A DNA stretch of 64,000 nucleotides from Streptomyces sp. 1222.5 (GTDB lineage Bacteria > Actinomycetota > Actinomycetes > Streptomycetales > Streptomycetaceae). Of the stretch, positions 59,117 through 64,000 are shown piece by piece. The notes beneath the pieces are model-generated. The model saw only the letters and a program-made list of their open reading frames with translations, searched no databases and had not been told where the DNA came from. A program made the position numbers and the translations under genes. Positions within the stretch are counted from its first letter, which is position 1. Each line of letters begins with the position of its first letter. The stretch spans positions 4,641,001 through 4,705,000 of the forward strand of contig NZ_FNSZ01000001.1 in NCBI RefSeq assembly GCF_900105245.1. The letters are read 5' to 3'.

Positions 59117-60529
59117 GTGGACAAACAACAGCGCCGGGTGCGTCATGGGACGGTGAAGGAACGTGCGCGCATTCTGGTTGTCGGCGGCGGCTACGTCGGG
59201 ATGTACACGGCCCTGCGGCTCCAGCGGAAGCTGAAGTCCGAGCTCAGGCGGGGCGAGGTCGACATCACCGTCGTCACTCCCGATCCCTACATGACGTACC
59301 AGCCGTTCCTCCCCGAAGCGGCCGCCGGTTCGATTTCTCCTCGTCATGTCGTCGTACCGCTGCGCCGCGTTCTGGACCAGTGCCATGTGGTCGTCGGCGA
59401 AGTTACCTCCATCGACCACCGGATGCGCACCGCGGCCGTCACCACGCTCGCCACCGCCGAGGAGGGCAGGGCGGCCGAACTCCTCGGCTACGACGAGCTC
59501 GTGCTCGCCCCCGGATCGATCGCCCGCACCCTGCCCGTCCCCGGCCTCGCCGAGTACGGCATCGGCTTCAAGACCGTCGAAGAGGCCATCGGGCTGCGCA
59601 ACCACGTCATCGAGCAGATGGACATCGCCTCCTCCACCCGTGACCCCTCGATCCGCGACGCCGCCCTGACGTTCGTCTTCGTCGGCGGGGGCTACGCGGG
59701 CGTGGAGGCGCTCGGCGAGCTGGAGGACATGGCCCGCTACGCCGCGCGCTACTACCACAACGTCCGCCCCGAGGACATGAAGTGGATCCTCGTGGAGGCC
59801 ACCGACCGCATCCTCCCCGAGGTCGGCGCCGAGCTGGGCCGCTACACCGTCACCCAGCTGCGCCGCCGCAACATCCAGGTGCTGCTGGAGACCCGCCTGG
59901 AGTCCTGCGCCGACCGCGTCGCCGTGCTCAGCGACGGCCAGCGCTTCCCGACCCGCACGGTCGTGTGGACCGCCGGCGTCAGGCCGCACCCGCTGCTCGC
60001 CGCCACCGACCTGCCCCTCACCGCGCGCGGCCGCCTCAGGTGCACCGCCCAGCTGACCGTCGACGGCACGGAGCACGCCTGGGCGGCGGGCGACGCGGCG
60101 GCCGTCCCCGACGTCATCGCGGCCGAACCCGGCACCGAGACCGCCCCCAACGCCCAGCACGCCGTCCGGCAGGCCAAGGTCCTCGGCGACAACATCGCCC
60201 ACGCCCTGCGCGGCGAACCCCTGGAGACGTACGCGCACGCGTACGTCGGCTCCGTCGCGTCCCTCGGCCTGCACAAGGGTGTGGCCCAGGTCTACGGGCG
60301 CAGGCTCAAGGGCTACCCTGCCTGGTTCATGCACCGCGTCTACCACCTCAGCAGGGTGCCCACCTTCAACCGCAAGGCCCGCGTCCTGGCCGAATGGACG
60401 CTCGCCGGGCTCTTCAAACGGGAGATCGTCTCGCTCGGATCCCTCGAACATCCGCGAGCGGAGTTCGAACTCGCGGCCGGTGGAAAGCCTCCTCACAGTC
60501 CCTCCGGCGACCCGAAGGGGTCGTCCTGA
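59117..60529 (+). CDS. ndh: Type II NADH dehydrogenase
   Basis: The 470-residue flavoenzyme passes electrons from NADH to menaquinone without pumping protons. Two Rossmann motifs are present: ILVVGGGYVGMYTALRLQ for FAD and FVFVGGGYAGVEALGELEDM for NADH. Also seen are TPDPYMTYQPFLPEAAAG, the quinone-side WTAGVRPHPLL and AAGDAAAVPD. The C-terminal part contains an amphipathic membrane-binding region around YPAWFMHRVYHLSRVPTF. The start is uncertain: GTG 59117 is used here, GTG 59153 (VKERARILVV) is possible. It lies beside a divergent TetR gene and upstream of the SpoIIE-type gene. Confidence 0.92.
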   Translation: MDKQQRRVRHGTVKERARILVVGGGYVGMYTALRLQRKLKSELRRGEVDITVVTPDPYMTYQPFLPEAAAGSISPRHVVVPLRRVLDQCHVVVGEVTSIDHRMRTAAVTTLATAEEGRAAELLGYDELVLAPGSIARTLPVPGLAEYGIGFKTVEEAIGLRNHVIEQMDIASSTRDPSIRDAALTFVFVGGGYAGVEALGELEDMARYAARYYHNVRPEDMKWILVEATDRILPEVGAELGRYTVTQLRRRNIQVLLETRLESCADRVAVLSDGQRFPTRTVVWTAGVRPHPLLAATDLPLTARGRLRCTAQLTVDGTEHAWAAGDAAAVPDVIAAEPGTETAPNAQHAVRQAKVLGDNIAHALRGEPLETYAHAYVGSVASLGLHKGVAQVYGRRLKGYPAWFMHRVYHLSRVPTFNRKARVLAEWTLAGLFKREIVSLGSLEHPRAEFELAAGGKPPHSPSGDPKGSS

Positions 60530-60663
60530 CCGGACCCAGGAACTCCACGGCCCGCCCCGGCGTCTGACGGATGTCGCTCGCCGCGGCCCGCTCCCTGCCA
60601 GACTGCCCTACGACGTCGGACGGGCCACCCGCCCGCCCTAGCACCCACGAGGCCTTCCCCACA

Positions 60664-62310
60664 GTGAACTTCACGCGCTGGAGCGCCCGGCTCCCCGGAA
60701 CGCAGCGCCGCGCCGCGGCGCGGACCGAGACCGCGGTCTCCCCGGACCGGCGGGGTGAAGGCTCGGTGCCCGCGGCCCGCGCCGAACAGCCGACCGAGGA
60801 CACCCCCGTGGTGCCCGCCGTCGACGAACTGCCCGCACGCGACGTCCTCGACCGCGTCCCGGCCCTCGTCGCCCTGCTCCACGGCCCCGACCACCGCGTC
60901 GCCTACGTCAACGACGCCTACGCGACCGCCTTCGGCACCCGGCCCACCGGCGCGCCCGCCCGCGAGGCGCAGCCCGAACTGGCCGAACTGGGGCTGCTCC
61001 CTCTCCTCGACCAGGTGCTGCGCAGCGGGAAGCCCCGCACCCTGAAGTCCCGCAAGGCGGTGGACGGCCGCTCGTACACGTTCACCTGCACCCCCGTCAC
61101 CGAGGGCGGCGACCGCGACAGCGGGGTCCTGGTCTTCGCCACCGACGTCACCGACCACGCCGAGGCGGCAGAACGGCTGCGCGCCAGCGAGCGCCGCCAG
61201 CGGGAGACCGCCGTCACCCTCCAGCGCTCCCTGCTCCCGCAGGAACTGGAGCAGCCCGACGACCTGCGCATCGCCGCCACGTACCAGCCGGGCGGCACCG
61301 AAGCCGCGGTCGGCGGCGACTGGTACGACGTGATCACCCTCGGCGGCGGCCGCACCGCCCTGGTCATCGGCGACGTCATGGGCCGCGGGGTGCGCGCGGC
61401 GGCGGTCATGGGCCAGCTCCGCACGGCCGTGCGCGCCTACGCCCGCCTCGACCTCCCACCGCACGAGATCCTCCAGCTCCTCGACGGCCTCGCCACCGAG
61501 ATCGACGCCAACCAGATCGCCACCTGCGTCTACGCCGTCCACGACCCCAACGAGGGCCGCCTGGTGTACGCCTCCGCCGGCCACCTGCCGATCCTCGTCC
61601 GCGACGAGAGCGGCTCGGTCTCCCGCGCCGACGAGCCCACCGGCCCGCCGCTCGGCACGGGCGGCTGGATGCACGCCTCCGGCTCCATCGCCCTCGGCCC
61701 CGGTGCCACGGCCGTCCTCTACACGGACGGCCTCGTCGAGCGCCGCGACGAGGACCTGGACGAGGGCATCGCCGCCCTGGAAAGAGCTCTCGCCGGCGCG
61801 ACCGGCACCCCTCAGGTCGTCTGCGACCGGCTGGTCCGCTCGGCGGGCGTCACCGCCGACCACGACGACGACGTGGCCGTCCTCGTCCTCCAGCACCCGG
61901 CTCGTACGGGCCACGAGAGCGACCTCTTCCGCAACGCGGCCCTGGAACTCCTCGGCGGCGTCGAGGCGGCCCCCCGCGCGCGTGCCTTCGCCTCCGGCGT
62001 GCTGACGAGCTGGCGCTTCCCGGTCGAGCTCCACGACCTCGGGGTCCTCGCCACCAGCGAGCTGGTGGCCAACAGCCTCCAGCACGGCACCCCGCCCATG
62101 CGGCTCCGGCTCCGCCGCACCGACCGCCGTCTGATCATCGAGGTCACCGACGGCGACGACCACCTCCCGAGGCGCCGCCGGGCGGAACCGGCCGACGAGT
62201 CCGGCAGGGGCATCGCCATCGTGGCCACGATCGCGTCCGGCTGGGGATCGAGACGGACCCCGGGCGGGGGCAAGGCGGTCTGGTGCGAGTTCGTCCTGCC
62301 CAAGGGCTAG
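60664..62310 (+). CDS. PAS-SpoIIE phosphatase-HATPase kinase (stress signalling)
   Basis: The 548-residue protein has a PAS domain (about 55-170, LLHGPDHRVAYVNDAYATAFG). A PP2C/SpoIIE phosphatase domain follows (about 195-400), with metal Asp residues in GGDWYDVI and IGDVMGRGVRAA. A C-terminal RsbW-like HATPase domain carries LATSELVANSLQHG and GRGIAIV. Such proteins dephosphorylate anti-anti-sigma factors and may phosphorylate them too, tuning sigma-B-like factors in Streptomyces. The GTG at 60664 (VNFTRWSARLPG) has GAGG at 11 nt; an ATG at 60571 would add 31 low-complexity residues. No anti-sigma partner gene is adjacent. Confidence 0.9.
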   Translation: MNFTRWSARLPGTQRRAAARTETAVSPDRRGEGSVPAARAEQPTEDTPVVPAVDELPARDVLDRVPALVALLHGPDHRVAYVNDAYATAFGTRPTGAPAREAQPELAELGLLPLLDQVLRSGKPRTLKSRKAVDGRSYTFTCTPVTEGGDRDSGVLVFATDVTDHAEAAERLRASERRQRETAVTLQRSLLPQELEQPDDLRIAATYQPGGTEAAVGGDWYDVITLGGGRTALVIGDVMGRGVRAAAVMGQLRTAVRAYARLDLPPHEILQLLDGLATEIDANQIATCVYAVHDPNEGRLVYASAGHLPILVRDESGSVSRADEPTGPPLGTGGWMHASGSIALGPGATAVLYTDGLVERRDEDLDEGIAALERALAGATGTPQVVCDRLVRSAGVTADHDDDVAVLVLQHPARTGHESDLFRNAALELLGGVEAAPRARAFASGVLTSWRFPVELHDLGVLATSELVANSLQHGTPPMRLRLRRTDRRLIIEVTDGDDHLPRRRRAEPADESGRGIAIVATIASGWGSRRTPGGGKAVWCEFVLPKG

Positions 62311-62317
62311 ACGCCGA

Positions 62318-62349
62318 AGGGGCGCGAACCGATCTCGGTCCGCGCCCCT
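62318..62349. terminator. Bidirectional terminator
   Basis: AGGGGCGCG pairs with CGCGCCCCT, with an inner ACCG/CGGT stem, between the converging SpoIIE-type and MFS genes. Confidence 0.78.
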
Positions 62350-62382
62350 CTATGCACGGCCTGCATATGGCCTGTGCACTGC

Positions 62383-63663
62383 CTAAGCGGCCAGCGACTC
62401 CGCGGGCGCCCCGCCCCGGGCGACGACGCGGCTGGTGCGCAGCCACGGCTGGTCCTGCACGTCCGTGAGCCGCCGTCCCAGCCGTAGCGCCAGCGCGGTG
62501 ATCCCCAGCGAGAACAGCAGGAAGGTCACGATGTACGGCGCGTGCAGCGAGGCGCCCATGGGCCCGCCCACCGCCGGCCCGACCGCCAGCGCCAGCTGCT
62601 TGACCAGGGCGAACGCCGAGTTGTACTGACCGGCCATGCCCTCCGGCGCCAGATCGGCGACCAGCGGGGCGACCGTCGGCGACAGCATCGCCTCTCCCAG
62701 ACCGAACAGCGCGTACGTCGACACGAACGCGGCCGTGGCCATCTCCTGGCTGCCGTGGCCCAGCCCCGCGTACCCGGCCGCGACCCACGCCACGGCCCAG
62801 ATCAGCCCGACCGCGGCGATCACCCGGGACCGCCGGCGCCGCTCCACGAACTTCAGCACGGCGAACTGGGCGACCACGATCATCAGCGTGTTCGCCGCCA
62901 GCGCCGTACCCAGCGCGGACGTCGAGATCCCGGCCGCCTCCACCCCGAAGGCGCTCAGCCCCGACTCGAACTGGCCGTAGCAGGCGAAGAACAGCACGAA
63001 GCCCAGGACGGACAGCTGCACCATCGCGCGGTTCCCGAGCAGCTGCTTCCACCCGCCCTTCGCCGACGGCACGGGCGCGTCCTCCATCCGCGGGGAGTGC
63101 GGCATCCGCACGGTCGCCATCACCGCGACCAGGACGAGGAACATCGCCGCCTCTATCGCGAACAGCAGCGTGAACGAGGACACGCGCGTGGTGTCGACCA
63201 GGTGACCGCCGATGAGTCCACCGACGCCGAGCCCCAGGTTCTGCAGGAAGAACTGCGTGGCGAACGCGCGCGAGCGGGTGTCCGCCGTGGAGCAGTCCAC
63301 GATCATCGTCGCCAGCGCCGGCTGCATCACGGCCTGACCGGCACCCAGCGCCGCGGCGGCCAGCAGTACGGCGGTGGCGTTGCCCGCGAGGCCGAGGCTC
63401 AGCGATCCCAGAGCGGCGGAGACCAGGGCGGCGAGCAGGACCGGGAGCGGGCCGCGCCGCACGATCGCCCGGCCGGCGAACGGCAGCACGATCAGCGCGG
63501 CCACGGCGAAGACGGCGAGCACGAGTCCCGCCGTCATCGACCCCAGGCCCCGCACCTGCGCCACATAGACGTACAGGTAGGGGACCGTGAAGCCGAGCCC
63601 GAATGCGCTGAGTGCGTTGCCCACGTGGATCCGGCGCATCGCTGCGCCCATCGCCCTGGTCAC
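62383..63663 (-). CDS. MFS transporter (drug-efflux type)
   Basis: The 426-residue protein has 12 predicted helices and the layout of MFS drug exporters: HVGNALSAFGLGFTVPYLYVYVAQVRG in helix 1, RAIVRRGPLPVL in the loop 2-3 region and GAGQAVMQPALATMIVDC in helix 4. It probably pumps a toxic compound out of the cell by proton antiport. The GTG at 63663 was chosen because AGAGAGG stands 5 nt before it; GTG 63678 would itself be part of that site. It is divergent from a MarR gene with repeat operators in the shared spacer, the usual arrangement for inducible efflux. Confidence 0.9.
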   Translation of the reverse strand: MTRAMGAAMRRIHVGNALSAFGLGFTVPYLYVYVAQVRGLGSMTAGLVLAVFAVAALIVLPFAGRAIVRRGPLPVLLAALVSAALGSLSLGLAGNATAVLLAAAALGAGQAVMQPALATMIVDCSTADTRSRAFATQFFLQNLGLGVGGLIGGHLVDTTRVSSFTLLFAIEAAMFLVLVAVMATVRMPHSPRMEDAPVPSAKGGWKQLLGNRAMVQLSVLGFVLFFACYGQFESGLSAFGVEAAGISTSALGTALAANTLMIVVAQFAVLKFVERRRRSRVIAAVGLIWAVAWVAAGYAGLGHGSQEMATAAFVSTYALFGLGEAMLSPTVAPLVADLAPEGMAGQYNSAFALVKQLALAVGPAVGGPMGASLHAPYIVTFLLFSLGITALALRLGRRLTDVQDQPWLRTSRVVARGGAPAESLAA

Positions 63664-63695
63664 GTTCACCTCTCTCACTAGTTAAGCCTGAAGAC

Positions 63696-63751
63696 TTCAA
63701 AGCTAAAGTTCGAAGCTAAAGAGTACACAGTGAAGGACTTCAAGGCAAAGG
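63696..63751. promoter_or_regulatory. Repeat operator between MFS and MarR genes
   Basis: TTCAAAGCTAAAG (63696-63708) is followed directly by TTCGAAGCTAAAG (63709-63721), and a diverged third copy, TTCAAGGCAAAGG, occupies 63739-63751. They resemble the TTCAAAGTTRAA elements around the other MarR gene at 39.7-40.3 kb. Confidence 0.6.
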
Positions 63752-63761
63752 AGCTGCGTGT

Positions 63762-63767
63762 CATACT
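63762..63767 (+). promoter_or_regulatory. Possible leaderless -10 element of the MarR gene
   Basis: CATACT ends 6 nt before the ATG at 63774. TTCAAG, 17 nt upstream of it, could be the -35 and lies inside the third operator repeat. Confidence 0.35.
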
Positions 63768-63773
63768 GCGGCC

Positions 63774-64000
63774 ATGGCCGAGACCCCCGGCATCCCTGAG
63801 CCGACACTCGAAGAACAGATCGCCGCCTACCAGCGCGAGTTCCAGGACCTCGACCCCCAGGTCGAGAAGATCGTGTCGGCGCTGTCCAGGCTCAACCGCC
63901 GGATGAACGTCGCCTACGGCCGCCAGACCTCCGCCCTCGGCATCAGCAACGCCGAGTGGGAGGTCCTCAAGGCACTGGTCCTCTCCGGCGCCCCGTACCG
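63774..64000 (+). CDS. MarR-family transcriptional regulator, cut by the window end
   Basis: The first 75 residues are visible, beginning MAETPGIPEPTLEEQIAAYQ. The helix LSRLNRRMNVAYGRQTSALGISNAEWEVLKALVLSG is the typical start of a MarR winged-helix domain. The rest lies beyond base 64000. It diverges from the MFS gene and probably represses it by binding the 13-bp repeats between the two. The ATG at 63774 may be translated from a leaderless mRNA. Confidence 0.85.
   Translation, partial: MAETPGIPEPTLEEQIAAYQREFQDLDPQVEKIVSALSRLNRRMNVAYGRQTSALGISNAEWEVLKALVLSGAPY

Overview
The window is a 64-kb piece of a Streptomyces chromosome. The evidence is the very high GC content, strong GC bias at third codon positions, frequent GTG starts, a bldC gene, an Lsr2-family protein, a mycothiol-type enzyme, a SARP-like regulator, a SpoIIE-type phosphatase and a c-di-AMP (ydaO) riboswitch in front of a cell-wall peptidase. 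The gene order, running from dnaX through purD, purC, lsr2/purSQL, purF, purM, vdh, bldC and hrpA to trmB, matches from memory the conserved core region around SCO4067-SCO4122 of S. coelicolor. I see no insertion sequence, prophage, CRISPR array or secondary-metabolite cluster.

Layout. 0-8 kb: the 3' part of dnaX, then purD, a degenerate M48-like membrane protein, a DmfA2-like protein and purC. 8-12.3 kb: two identical tRNA-Gly(GCC) genes flank a minus-strand operon (ABC ATPase, ABC permease, histidine kinase, response regulator), with a very atypical tRNA-Gly(UCC) next to it. 12.3-21 kb: lsr2 diverges from the translationally coupled purS-purQ-purL operon. A repeat-rich spacer follows, then an MDMPI-type enzyme, a META lipoprotein, purF, purM and a DUF3073 protein. 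21-25 kb: valine dehydrogenase, an unknown protein and bldC with large regulatory spacers. 25-31 kb: hrpA between two identical tRNA-Asp genes, two small membrane-protein genes, and a Glu-Asp-Phe tRNA operon.

31-38 kb: membrane metallophosphoesterase, small zincin, lipoprotein, a DEAD-box RNA helicase with a structured leader and a repetitive Arg/Asp/Gly tail, an amino-acid permease and tRNA-Lys. 38-41.6 kb: TetR, ribA, a MarR regulator, a RibD-like fusion with reversed domain order, and initiator tRNA. 41.6-50 kb: a gene remnant, the ydaO riboswitch and its M23 peptidase, an aldo/keto reductase, PrsW-like protease, trmB, L-2-hydroxyglutarate oxidase and a sporulation-associated HTH/TPR-like protein. 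50-64 kb: an asparagine-synthase-like protein, a large SARP/BTAD-NTPase regulator, an ECF sigma factor fused to its own anti-sigma, membrane and NPCBM parts, TetR, type II NADH dehydrogenase, a SpoIIE-type phosphatase/kinase, and an MFS exporter divergent from a MarR gene cut by the window edge.

How the genes work together. Seven purine biosynthesis genes (purD, C, S, Q, L, F, M) lie within 20 kb but in several separate transcription units. Two MarR regulators each sit beside related TTC(A/G)AAG-type repeats that plausibly serve as operators, one at ribA/ribD-like genes and one at an exporter. Several genes have a -10-like hexamer ending 6-8 nt before the start codon, suggesting leaderless transcripts.
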